Part shown: positions 44,838 to 55,201 of the stretch, piece after piece
Numbering within the stretch: the first letter of the stretch is position 1
How the letters are laid out: every line of letters starts with the position of its first letter
Assembly: GCA_037042185.1 (NCBI GenBank)
Contig: JAXQJY010000026.1
Span: 1,612,001 to 1,676,000 of the forward strand
DNA from: Sordariomycetes sp. S80-01Y
Taxonomy: Eukaryota > Ascomycota > Sordariomycetes
Direction: 5' to 3'
Length of the DNA stretch: 64,000 nucleotides
Made by a program: the position numbers and the translations under genes
The notes under the pieces: generated by a model
Databases searched by the model: none
The model's input: the letters and a program-made list of their open reading frames with translations, nothing else
Told to the model about the DNA's origin: nothing

Positions 44838-46434
44838 TCAAAGAACGACGCACCTCTGGTTCTCAGCCTCCATACCCCAAGTTTCCACCGAATCACCAGC
44901 GTCGCCTGCATGAAATTCAGGATCCAAGCTGTTCGCCCGCCGTTGACAAGCTCGCTTCAACCGAGCTTTGATGTACATGGCGTCTCCAATGTGGTCTGCC
45001 CCCTCCACATCGTTCTCCCAATCTGCCAACAGCTCCTCGATCTCGACACCACCCATCAAGTCTGAAGTGCCAGCCCAGACAGCCTTCAGCATCTCGGGCA
45101 GAAACCCAGATCCAAATGGTCGAAACTGATCACACTGAAGCGCCATATCTAGCGCCTCGTTGTAGCAGTCGCAGGCATCAGCGACCAGGTCAGGGTCGTC
45201 GTCGAACCCCCGAAGGACCCTGTTGATGATGGCCTGAAATCCAAGTATTGTTCCCCAGGATAACAGTAGCGACAATTGAAGTTGTCTCCCTTTGACTGAA
45301 TCCGGCTTTTGATTTGCGGCCACGGTAGCTACCATGACGAGCTGGCGGATTATCGGCTTGTCAACCACCACCAGCTTGTAGATGCCACGGAGCTGGACGA
45401 GGTTCTCCTCTGGAGCGTGCAGATACTGTGCAGCTGCAGCTATTGAGTCATTCTCTAGACTAGGGAACGTGCGCCCGGGGTCATAGAAGACTGGTCGGGG
45501 CTTCGCGCAGCTTCTATTAACGTCCCAGAACCAATCGCCCAGCTTGAATGTTGGGTCTACAAGACTGACCCATCCCTGATAAAATGGAATGTCAGGGTAT
45601 TTATTGCTTAGTTCGGCATCATTCTCTTACCGCTATTTGGCAAAGTGCTCGGATGTATCCTGGGTCGATCTGGGCTGCCGTTCCGGTGAGCACAGAGTCT
45701 CGGAACACGCGCGCCACCATGACCCTATGTCTTTCGGCGTGTCTACGGTCAATCATAGCCTGGAGACAATCAGTCATATCCTTGTAGTTTCGTCATTGGT
45801 TGTGGGTCTTACCTGGCAAGCATAGACCATCAACATGGTCTGCATGGTCTGTACAGGCTGGGTAGCTTGCTTCTCCATGGCCCGTCTCGTGGCCTGCAAA
45901 GCTCGACCATACTTGGTCAGAGCAGTGATCTTGTCCACTCTCAGCTGTTTCGAGCTGTAAATGGCCACGAGTGCGGCGAGGGAGGCATCTAGCTCCGGAT
46001 ACGCTCCGATCTGGGCGGGAAACTCCATGAGCATCCGCCCCCCAAACACACGAATGTCGAACCGCACGTCCTGGATCTCCAGAGCATGTACCAGGGCTGC
46101 CGCTGTACTCGTCGCCTCATTGCTCGGAATATAGATCGTTGGGGGCGGTTGCCTCCTAGCCCCGGCTGCCGCGGCGTTGTAAGTATTGCCCTTGCCGTCG
46201 TACGACATGAACTTCCAGCGCTTGACGCCATTGCCCACACATTCGGCACCAAGACGGATACATAACCCGCAGGTGGGCTTGATCTGATCGCACTGGATGC
46301 GACGGCAAGTCAGTACCGAGTTAGGTCTGATAAAGCGTTCTAGGATGCCGGTCTGTGGACCTTCAAGGCTTACGCACCTTTTTCTTCCGCTTCTGACAGG
46401 TGGTACAGCCGCGGCTTCGTGGGATTCCTGGCAT
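44838..46434 (-). CDS. Zn(II)2Cys6 transcription factor
   Basis: Four exons on the minus strand: 46434-46378, 46292-45813, 45759-45631 and 44838-45575; all junctions are phase 0; 467 aa. The first intron falls inside the zinc cluster. The spliced protein starts MPGIPRSRGCTTCQKRKKKC and continues DQIKPTCGLCIRLGAEC, giving the six-Cys pattern C-x2-C-x6-C-x6-C-x2-C-x6-C. Branch sites TACTGAC and GACTGAT and CAG acceptors support the introns. The rest (about residues 60-467) is helical, with segments such as LVHALEIQDVRFDIRVFGGR and KITALTKYGRALQATRRAM, as in the fungal regulatory middle region. It should bind CGG-type sites as a nuclear regulator. Its closeness to the thioesterase gene hints at a shared pathway; this is inference. 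Confidence 0.9.
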
Positions 46435-47925
46435 TATGGGCGTTTGAATTCTCAATATATTCCCGACAGCTCTCAGATAGCCCGTCGGAAATGGCCTGGC
46501 ACTCGTTGTTTTATCAGAGACAATTTAAGGGGCGTCGTGCCTTCGGGAAAAGAAGCCTCAGGCTGGAACTGCGCTCAGCCTTGTGGACCCTTGGGGGCTG
46601 TCGGTAATGGATGCACACCAATTGCAGGCTGGAAAGCATCACGCCCTTGCCGTATTGGGATCGATGTAGCGCTGAGGGCCTTGGATCAGCTTAAGACTGG
46701 GCTCAGGCTTGCGACGCAAAGCATAAGCTTCTTCTTTCCTGCTTTTTGATTGATCGGTCAGCATTGCCAGCGATGCCAAGAGGCTCAGAAGCGAGAGTAT
46801 AACAGGCCGAGATGCCCTGGGCCATTCGGCGTCACCGTCTTCGGAACTGTACTTGGGTTGTCCGCCACGGTGTCTAAAATTATCTCTGTTGTTCGCCTAC
46901 GGTTGCCCTTTAATCCAACAGAGCAAAGCAGGGAGATCCCCCGCTCTCAAAATAAACGTGTTAGTAACGTCCAGTCGCATTTCCGCTTGCGCTAAGCTAT
47001 TGCCTGGGTTTGTTGTCTGCTCGTTTAGCAACTCAGCAAGCCTAATCGTCCTCATGACTCATTCCATGGCAATGCCGGGTCGCCTCATGTCATGAGCACA
47101 TGCTTTATAGATTATAAAAGGTTTCAGAAGGGCCATCTGAGACAGTTCGACACAATAAAGCCCTGTCGCCCATGCTCACGTCGCCATCTACGACAGACAG
47201 TTCGGGGCGTCTGCAGCCATTACCTACCCTGTACCCCGTGTCTCGAGCTTTAATGCAAGCTACTAAAGCTTTAGTGCGGCTGGCAAAGGATCTGGGCCTA
47301 TCTCATCTGGAAGAATATACCGGAAGAGTCAATCCCATGCCCAAAAGCCTGTTTGCCCTTGAAGTTTTCTATGCCTGGGCGACCATATTGAAGGTTTTAT
47401 GTTTCGCCCGGATGCTACAGACGGGTTTAGGAAGGTTGCAACCTTTCCTTATGCATTGAGGTAAACAAAACACGCCTGAACTATGCAACCTTGCTTGAAC
47501 TTCTCCTTCTAGAGCTCAGTCGATAGTTGGCTCAACCCGCAACATCTGACCAGAGAGCTTCAGGAGCCGCAGGGCTCAGGCCGCGGCGTTCCGAGCGTAA
47601 CCGGTGCCCGCGGCGTCCTCCGCGGTCAGCGTCAGCTCTCGGGCAGGACGATGTCGGCGGGGGCGGGGTCCTTTTTTAAAGGGACTGATGCGCGCTCTGA
47701 AGGAGTCGATGCACTGGGCGCGACATCACTAATTCAAAGCTTCTGAAAAGGACGCACCTTGTGAGACGCAGGACAATTACGTGAGAAGTGGAACAGTTGG
47801 AGTCGCTGGCTCGCCTGGTACTTTTATCTTCGTGCGCCTCATCTTCTCCTCTGCACCATCTCCTTTCATATTAATCACAAACAAACTCGCATCCAACTTC
47901 CGTGTCATCACAACAAACCAGAACA
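46435..47925. other. 1.5 kb intergenic
   Basis: Promoters of the divergent Zn cluster and HAD genes. An ORF at 47172-47459 (95 codons, plus) shows no motif. A GC-rich patch at about 47570-47680 reads, on the minus strand, as a protein-like tail (LTLTAEDAAGTGYARNAAA then a stop), possibly a gene relic. Nothing firmer can be said. Confidence 0.4.
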
Positions 47926-48681
47926 ATGCCTGGCCGTCCCATCACAGACTATGGTGCTCTCACCTTCGACTGCTTCGGCACCCTCGTCGATTGGGAGTCT
48001 GGCATCTACAACATGCTTCTGCCCCTTCGCCAGCAGCTTACCGAGTCGCACCCGCACTACAACGACCGCATGGGCATCATGAAGCTCTTCATCAAGAACG
48101 AGGGCATCGTCCAGCGCGCGGACCCCGAGGGGCTGTACCCCGACATCCTCGCCAACACCTACCGCGGGATTGCAAAGGACCTCGGCGTCACCGCTGAGGA
48201 TAAGGACGCCGAAGCCTTCGGAAACGGCGTCGGCGACTGGCCCGTCTTTCCCGACACCCAGGAGGCGCTCAAGAGGCTGCAGAAGCACTTCAAGCTCGTC
48301 ATCCTGTCCAACGTGGACAAGACCTCCTTCGGCCGCGCCCTGACCAACCAGCTCCCGGAGATCAAGTTCGACGGCATCTACACGGCGCAGGACATTGGCA
48401 CCTACAAGCCCAACCCCAGGAACTTCGAGTACCTGATCGAGCACTGCGAGAAGGACCTCGGTGTGCCCAAGGACAAGATCATCCACACGGCCTACGCTCT
48501 GCCCCACGATCTGATCCCCGCGAACAAGATTGGGCTGGCGAGCTGCTGGATCGAGCGCGGCGTCGACGTGCCCGCTGCCTGCGGCGGTGGCACGCCTGAC
48601 CTGTATCCCAAGGGCGACCTCGGCTTTGAGTGGCAGTTCAAGACGATGGGCGAAATGGCCGACTACGTCGACTCTCTGTAA
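47926..48681 (+). CDS. HAD-superfamily hydrolase, type II haloacid-dehalogenase-like
   Basis: Single-exon, 251 aa, starting MPGRPITDYG at 47926. HAD motifs in order: motif I LTFDCFGTLVDWE with the nucleophile Asp; a helical cap with VGDWPVFPDTQEALKRL; motif II LVILSNVDKTSF; the motif III region with lysine in GTYKPNPRNFEYL; and motif IV region KIIHTAYALPHDLIPANKIGL. The pattern is that of fungal relatives of L-2-haloacid dehalogenase. These can remove halide from 2-haloacids, but many in fungi act on unknown phosphate or halo substrates. Codon use is strongly C/G-ending, suggesting good expression. The upstream leader is CT- and CA-rich. An upstream in-frame GTG at 47902 is not needed. Confidence 0.92.
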   Translation: MPGRPITDYGALTFDCFGTLVDWESGIYNMLLPLRQQLTESHPHYNDRMGIMKLFIKNEGIVQRADPEGLYPDILANTYRGIAKDLGVTAEDKDAEAFGNGVGDWPVFPDTQEALKRLQKHFKLVILSNVDKTSFGRALTNQLPEIKFDGIYTAQDIGTYKPNPRNFEYLIEHCEKDLGVPKDKIIHTAYALPHDLIPANKIGLASCWIERGVDVPAACGGGTPDLYPKGDLGFEWQFKTMGEMADYVDSL

Positions 48682-49984
48682 ATGATGGATTGACGGCCGG
48701 GATGGAGCTCTGGGCAGGCTTGGAGGGGTAATTTCGATGGCACCGCAGCGCTGAGACAGTGCTCGCCACGAATTTTTACTAGACATGTGCTTATGATGTA
48801 TGGTTCATATGATTATAGATTTACACATTGCCAGCGAATTACTTCATCGAAAGAGATTAATTCTGTCCCCATTCGTATCGAACTTATTCTCGACGGCGTG
48901 TTCGTCGCGAGGGACCAGCGCTGGGGTTTGGCCCCTCGGTTGGGGTCCGTAGCTCATCGGGGCACTAAACACTCCGTGGCTGACGGCTTCCTATGCTGTT
49001 TTGCCATTATTCACACAAGTCTTCACAACCAATTATCCTCGAGCTTGTCCGTCACATCTTCCATCGGCATCCCTCTGCTGATACCCCCACAGCTCTGCAC
49101 CGTGTTTGCCGGCTGCATGCACGACATCATGATCCGACTTTGGCATGCCGCTGTCAATCAATCGCCTGATCATCAGCGGCTCATATGAGTAAGACGGGCT
49201 AAAGTCCTCGATCCTTCCAGCGGCGTTGCCCCTCAACCGTTGACGTAGGTTTGCAGCATCGACGAAGCAGGCTTTGAAAGTCACTGGAGGCAAAAGTCTG
49301 ACGAATTTATGTGGTGTGAACTGACATGTACGTTCGTATCCTTTACTTGGTGATGGCAGGTCCCTGCGTCCTGTTCCGAGCATGAGCACGAGGTGTCCGT
49401 GCTCGGTAATCTGTGCGTTCTGGGGTCGACATCGATCGGGACACCAACGGAGAGTTGGACTGCGAGGAGCCATGGCGAAGGAAGCGGCATTTAGACTGAT
49501 CGATGCCCCCACGAGAGGGGCTGAGGCCGAGATGTGACAGTTACCACCTGTCGAAGGACGAGGGGAGGCTACACTGTGTGTCTTCGCTCGTAGTGAACGC
49601 CACGGTACGGTGCTGCGAACGGCGTGTAAGCCAATAGGCTGTGTTCAACCCCACACCGTCCAGGGCATCTTCCTTACTCCTTCTGAGGGAAACAGGGCAT
49701 GGCCGATGACGTTATTTGTTTTAAGGATTCAATTCATCTTCGCTACCATCTGTATCTGTCCGGCAGATTCCATCCTGTCATGCCTCCTCCGAGCTCTTGT
49801 AATCTCAGCAAAAACTCAGCAACTAATCGCTCCAAGCAAGTCGAGTATATACAGTGAAGACCCAATCCAAACTATAACTTTTGAAATCATCGCAGATAAA
49901 TGCAGACAAAAAGCCACCGCTCATGAAAATGACAAAGGAAAAGGCGTTAAAACGTATCATCTAAGGTGTGAACCTGCGGAACTC
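48682..49984. other. 1.3 kb intergenic (convergent)
   Basis: Lies between two convergent genes. Only short chance frames. The long frame beginning at 49610 on the plus strand is mostly the antisense of the dioxygenase gene. Confidence 0.5.
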
Positions 49985-51139
49985 TCAGTTGGTCTTGGGG
50001 ATGAAGAGGGGGATCTCCATCTTCTTCTCCTGGTGAGGGTTCATCGAGTCAATCTTGCCCGAGATGTGGTCCTTCTCGACCGGCTTGCGGGTGAAGAAGA
50101 CGAGCATGTCGCGGGTGGCGTCCTTGCTGAGGTCCTCCTGGTAGACGGGGGAGAGGGAGTGCTTGTTCTCGTGGTCGACGAGGACCAGAGTGTCGAGGAG
50201 CTTGGTGTGCTGGACGCGAGCGCGGATGTTCTCAGGCTTGGCATCGTTGAGGGGGATGCCGGTGGTCTCGTCCATGGCGTGCATGAATGTGACGGCGGAG
50301 TCGTGGCGCATGTTCTCCGAGCCCAGGAAGGTGGTCATGGTGTGGTCGACGCCGTCCGAGTGGATACCCTCCAGGGCCGGCTCACCGAGGATCTCCTGGT
50401 TGGTGGTGGTGCGGAGGGAGAAGAGGGTCAGGATGTTCTTGTTCCAGTCGTAGTCGAGCTTGGGACGGTGGGCCATCTCGACGCCGTGGACAACCATGCC
50501 CTTGAAGACGAGGAGGGCCTGGAGAACCGTGTTGAGCTGCAGGTCGTCCTCGATCTCGTCGAAGCGGCGCATGTGGCCGGAGTCGTAGCGCTTGAAATCC
50601 TCATCAGCAGACAGGGCAAAGGGCTGGAACTCCAACCGGCGGACAGACTGAGTGTCGTAGTCAAAGCAGAAGCGACCGTTCCTCGTCTTGCGGAAAGGCA
50701 AGGTAGGGTCGAAGTAGAGCTTCTCGCTGACGCTGGGCAGGGCGGCAAGGTCCTCCTCGGTGGCACCAAGGTTCATGCAGATGTCGATCATCTCCTCGGC
50801 GGGGACCCAGACGAAGCGCTTCTCGACGTAGGTCTGGCGGATGGCCATGATCTTGGAGATGGCCTTGTAGAACTCGGGCTTCTGCGACTGCTCCAGGACG
50901 TTGAGCTGCTTGTTGCTGGAGCCGGGGGCCTTGACCGGGGCCTGGGCCATGAAGTCGGGGAGGGGCGCCTTCATGCCGGCGGCGGCGGAGGGTTGCGTGG
51001 CCGCATGGACGGCCTTGTCCTTTGTCGAGGCGTGGATCGGGCGGACGCTGCTGCTGGAGTTGACACCGGCGACCCTGGCAGATCGCAGCAAAGTAGACGA
51101 AGCACGAACGGCCCGCTTGCTTGGTGCGAGGAATGACAT
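49985..51139 (-). CDS. 2-oxoglutarate/Fe(II) dioxygenase, isoleucine-hydroxylase-like, probably mitochondrial
   Basis: Single-exon, 384 aa, from ATG 51139 (MSFLAPSKRA). The first ~40 residues are rich in Arg, Ser and Ala and nearly free of acids (RAVRASSTLLRSARVAG), typical of a mitochondrial presequence. The body matches the 2OG-Fe dioxygenase family that includes bacterial L-isoleucine 4-hydroxylase (IDO): iron ligands in GIHSDGVDHTM (HxD) and a distal His in LVDHENKHSLSPV, followed by TRDMLVFFTRKP with an Arg suited to bind 2-oxoglutarate. It would hydroxylate a free amino acid or similar small substrate using O2 and 2-oxoglutarate; the substrate is inferred only by family. Four copies of a 14-nt dyad sit 60-200 nt upstream of the start and may control it. 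Confidence 0.82.
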   Translation of the reverse strand: MSFLAPSKRAVRASSTLLRSARVAGVNSSSSVRPIHASTKDKAVHAATQPSAAAGMKAPLPDFMAQAPVKAPGSSNKQLNVLEQSQKPEFYKAISKIMAIRQTYVEKRFVWVPAEEMIDICMNLGATEEDLAALPSVSEKLYFDPTLPFRKTRNGRFCFDYDTQSVRRLEFQPFALSADEDFKRYDSGHMRRFDEIEDDLQLNTVLQALLVFKGMVVHGVEMAHRPKLDYDWNKNILTLFSLRTTTNQEILGEPALEGIHSDGVDHTMTTFLGSENMRHDSAVTFMHAMDETTGIPLNDAKPENIRARVQHTKLLDTLVLVDHENKHSLSPVYQEDLSKDATRDMLVFFTRKPVEKDHISGKIDSMNPHQEKKMEIPLFIPKTN

Positions 51140-51198
51140 TGTGAACAAGAGATTAGTTCTTTGGGGGTACTACTAATTGTAGAGTAAAAGAACAGTAT

Positions 51199-51336
51199 GG
51201 CTCAGGATAGCCTTCAGGATATTTTCTTTTTTGAGAGAAGAAGAGAGAAAAATCAGGCTCAGGATAGCCTCAGAAGCAGGATAAGATGGTTCAGGCTCAG
51301 GATAGCCGTAGAGTCAGTAGATGGCTCAGGATAGCC
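51199..51336. promoter_or_regulatory. Four copies of GGCTCAGGATAGCC in the dioxygenase promoter
   Basis: Exact copies at 51199-51212, 51256-51269, 51294-51307 and 51323-51336, with start spacings of 57, 38 and 29 nt. Each unit has GGCT and AGCC as inverted ends around CAGGAT, so it is a dyad. All lie within ~200 nt upstream of the dioxygenase start. Clustered identical dyads suggest binding sites for a dimeric regulator; an expanded leader repeat is the alternative. Confidence 0.75.
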
Positions 51337-54180
51337 GCCAGATGCTGTTCAGGAGCTGGCTTGTTTGCAATGCAGGAATATTCCCTTCGAGACAAGTCTC
51401 TCTTTGCAGAAGTCCAAACGAATTCGTAAAAAAGATGAAGTAGATTTTGTGATGATTCCAATACAGAAAGGAGAGAGCGTCGGAGAAGGGGGGGCGGAAA
51501 CGGCCCCCTTTGTATTGCAACCGGGTTGCCACGATTCGATTGAAAGGCAGCCGTGTTACATGACGCTCATGGCGTCTCGTCAACAGCAAAAGCCAATCTC
51601 GTCGTCCCAGAGAGACACAACCCATGCATAGGCCGATCGTAGGCGGCCCCATCGCAAAATCACGCACTGTCTGAATCTGATGTCAGCCAAATCCCCGACT
51701 CGGTCCCTCTCTGACCTAGAGTCTTAGTAGACGCACGTAGCCACCACCGTAAACGGTCTTGAAGGGGGGGTGGAGTTGGTTCGTCTTCCATGCGGCTCTG
51801 GTTGGCCCGGCGCATCTGGTTCGCCTTCGACGGATTCCATTGCCCCAGACCGCTCTGCCCGCCATGTTTGAGACTATGCCCTATGGAAGATGGCGAGCAG
51901 ATGATCGGAGAATCCCATTGGGCCTGACGGGCATCGTCAAGGAGACTTTCTTTCTTGTTCTCCTAGCTCACGTGGAGTGGGGTTCGTAGATTATTTACCC
52001 TTGCCGGGGCCCGTGATGGCATCATTGGCTGCGCGCCGTCTTACGTGCCGGCGTCAGTGCGTCATCTCTGTCGGGACGTGCGATGGTGTGCGGCTTCATT
52101 CGAGCATAGATCGACCGACACGTGATGCATCCGACAACTTTCGTGGGGAGGCGGGTGTAGGGCTGGAGGGCACCCTGATGGAGCAGGGACAGAACCGGTA
52201 AACATCGCGGAGGCGGGCCGGGACAGGAACGGACGACGTGGATGGCTTCAGGGCCAACCGCGGCTTGACTGAGCTCGGAATAGCTGCATAAATGGCGAGC
52301 TGTGCCCTTGCGCGTGGACTTTTGTTCTGGCCGAGATCAGCCGTCGTAACATCACCGTACGTTTGAACCAAGGCTTCCAAGGGTCTATATCAGTCAGACG
52401 CCTTGAATTGGTGTACTGCAATGCGAAGATCGCTCGGATCGCCTCCCCGTCCTGTCATATAGTTCTTTGGCACCTTGTCAGTTAAGGAAGAAAAATTTTC
52501 AGAGGTTTGTAGGCTAGTGAGACGTAGCATTCGCGGATTGATTTGGTCGAGAGATTCTGCAGGCCTGACAGCAAAGAGCATCCCCTCTCGGTATTCAGAA
52601 AGCGCATCTCGATTTGAGGTTTCATTTCGTGAAGCTGCATTAATGTGGCAGCAATGATTACCCTTGTAGATTAAAGTCTTGAAGCTACAAGGCAAATTCT
52701 CAAGAGAGATTGTCTCTAAATGTCATTGGCAACATGCTACAGGCGGACCGGTCAGACTGCAGTCTTGCGAGCACTCCAAGCTTCACGTACATGCAGACAT
52801 CCCGCTCCGAGCGGGCGTAACATGCTGCTGTGTCTCTCGAGTTCTTCAAGTATAGCACGGATGTGACCCTAAGAGGCGGATGTATCCTTGGGGGCCAGAT
52901 GATTGGGCCGGGACTAGAACCGCTTGAGTTCTCTACTCTCTAGGGCCAATGAGCATATCGTGATGCCTCACCGGCTGCGCCTGCACTTCCTCTCAAAGGA
53001 GAATTCGTCCGTGGACCGAGTGTAACCGCAGAGTCTCAGACAGGGGACCGGGCTGTAAGACACGGGATAGAAAACTTTACCTCTTTGAACTACTTCAGCT
53101 GCGACGCTGTAGAGCTAGGTCTCTTGGCGTGGAAAGTGAAGGTTTCTGCGATGTTGGACGTCGAAGAAAACTTTTCTTCCCTGATGGCTTTCGGCGATGG
53201 CCGCGGCCGGGAAACAATTGCTGACATGTTCTCGATCTCTGGCCTTCATTCAAGGTGGACAAAAGGCCCGATACGGTGATAATCGAATTTTTTTTGAACT
53301 GCTGACAAGTGCGAGGCAATTAGATCAGTCCGATCTAGAAGAGAAACACTTGGAAGATCCGTGGAGATTTGAGGCCTTACTGTGAAAGTTGACTCGGGGA
53401 GCAATACCATGAAGCGTTGCGTGCAATCCTGTGTAAGCGAGTGGATTTCAGTCGTCAGGCATCGTCACGCTCATTTATCAAAGACCACGCATCAAGAATC
53501 AGCTTAGTCCTTCTGTCGGAGACAGATTCCACCCAGAGGTTATCCTCCTTCTCTGCTTCCATGAGTAAGAAGGCGCCGCGGCCACGGCGGGAGCATCGTG
53601 ACACTTGCGTGGGCTCCCCCTCCTCCGGCCGCCGGCCTTGACCGCGGGGCCTTTTTCCAACGGAGGGATTCGACGCCGGCGCGGTGGAGCCAGAGGGCGC
53701 CGACGGTTGCCGATCGTCGGTTTCTGGAAGGCTTCCCTTCCTCGACGGCGTCAGTCGTCATGAGGAACATGGCAAACTATTCTTACGAGCAGCGAACAGG
53801 TCCGAGGAGCTGAGTTTGCCACGGGAAGTTTGTCGTGAGATCCGTCGACATCAGAACATGGCAGCGACGACAAGCGCTTCTGTATCTCTTTGACAAGTAC
53901 AAGGGCGCGTCCCTCAGCCTATAAGACCTTACGTCAGTCGTAGCCTCCACAGTCTCCCACCCCAAAACGGCTTTATCTGACACCTCGATTGGATTGTTTC
54001 GGCAGCCTTCAGCACTTCTTGAATTTCCCCTCATCATCATCAACCGTCACAGCGACCATCAAGAAGTAAATCGAGAAACATCCTGAACAATCCTGCCTGA
54101 AGAAAAGCCTGCTACAATCAATCCTGTCTTATTCCTGTTGCTTTCCTATTACAGTTCAATAAAGACAAATAATACTCACC
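51337..54180. other. 2.8 kb intergenic
   Basis: No supportable gene on either strand. The last ~230 nt before 54181 are CT/CA-rich, as expected for the leader of the aldolase gene. Confidence 0.5.
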
Positions 54181-55201
54181 ATGGCGCCTGCGGCTACTTC
54201 CACTGCCACAGTCCAGGAGCAGCAGCTCCCAACTCTGAAGTTGAGGTCTGACGGACCTCCTGAACCACAGGTCCAGTTCCCCGAGGGCACGGCGTTGGCT
54301 GATCTGAGCCGTGGCCCCAACCCTTTGATGGGTGAGTTTCGTCCGCGGTTGCGAGGAGGAATGAGTTGAAGCTGACGGGAAAGGCATCCCTACCTTTGAC
54401 AACCACGATGAGCACCGCCGACACATTGCGCTGCACATGGCGGCCGTCTTCCGAAACTGGGCTCGGGTGGGCTTCACGGAGGGCATCTCCGGCCACATCA
54501 GCGTCAAGGACCCCGAGTACGACAACCTGATCTGGATGAACCCCATCGGCAAGCACTTTGCCCTCCTCAACGCCGGCGACATGATCTGCCTGGACATTAA
54601 CACGGGCAAGATCGTGGGGGGCAACAGGACTCGCCCCTGCAACAACCCTGGCTTCTTCATCCACTCTGAGATCCACAAGGCCCGTCACGACATCAAGTCC
54701 ATCTGCCACGCTCACACCATCGCTGGCCGCGCCTGGTGCGCCTTCGGCAAGCCTCTGGATATGATCCAGCAGGACATCTGCGACGTCTACGGCACGCTGG
54801 CCGTCGACAACGAGTACGGCGGTATTGTCACGGCGGAGCAGGAAGGTCAGAACATTGCCAAGGCCCTCGGACCCAAGGGCAAGGCTGCACTGCTCATGAA
54901 CCACGGCCTCGTGTCTGTCGGCAGCACCGTCGACGAGGCGAGCTTCCTGTTCGGCCTGGTGGACCGCAGCTGCGATATCCAACTGAGGGCCGAGGCCGCC
55001 ATGGCGGGCAACCCGGAACTGAAGAAGCAAATCATCAGCCACGAGCTTGCTCAGGCGAACGCCAAGATGGCCGGAGAGAAGCACTGGCTTTACGAGGAGG
55101 CCCAGCCAGATATTCAGTTGGAGATTGAACTGTCGAACGGAAAGATCTACGAGGGCATGGAAAACATTCAGATTCACCCCGAGTTCCTCGCGCAACAATG
55201 A
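54181..55201 (+). CDS. Class II aldolase/adducin domain protein
   Basis: Two exons, 54181-54331 and 54384-55201, joined over a 52-nt intron (GTGAGT donor, GCTGACG branch, AAAG acceptor); 322 aa. The domain starts at about residue 55 ([20 protein letters not shown]) and contains [35 protein letters not shown], the zinc-binding [13 protein letters not shown] (HAH) and the third His in [11 protein letters not shown]. All metal ligands are present, so an active zinc aldolase or epimerase-like enzyme on sugar phosphates or related substrates is plausible. Many fungal members of this size have no assigned substrate. The first ~50 residues are a family-typical Pro/Gln-rich leader. Codon use is strongly C/G-ending. 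Confidence 0.92.

Noticed and set aside
47908-48786. 292-codon minus-strand open frame
   Set aside because: Antisense of the HAD gene, with the same Val/Leu/Asp/Gly composition as other shadows.
49610-51136. 508-codon plus-strand open frame
   Set aside because: Mostly the antisense of the 2OG dioxygenase gene, rich in Leu/Val/Gly/Asp as expected from the complement of C/G-ending codons; no domain.
43606-51139. Secondary-metabolite gene cluster
   Set aside because: A thioesterase, a Zn cluster factor, a HAD enzyme and a dioxygenase are present, but no PKS, NRPS, terpene synthase or transporter joins them, and the gaps are large.
54194-55198. 334-codon minus-strand open frame
   Set aside because: Exact antisense of the class II aldolase gene, explained by its codon bias.
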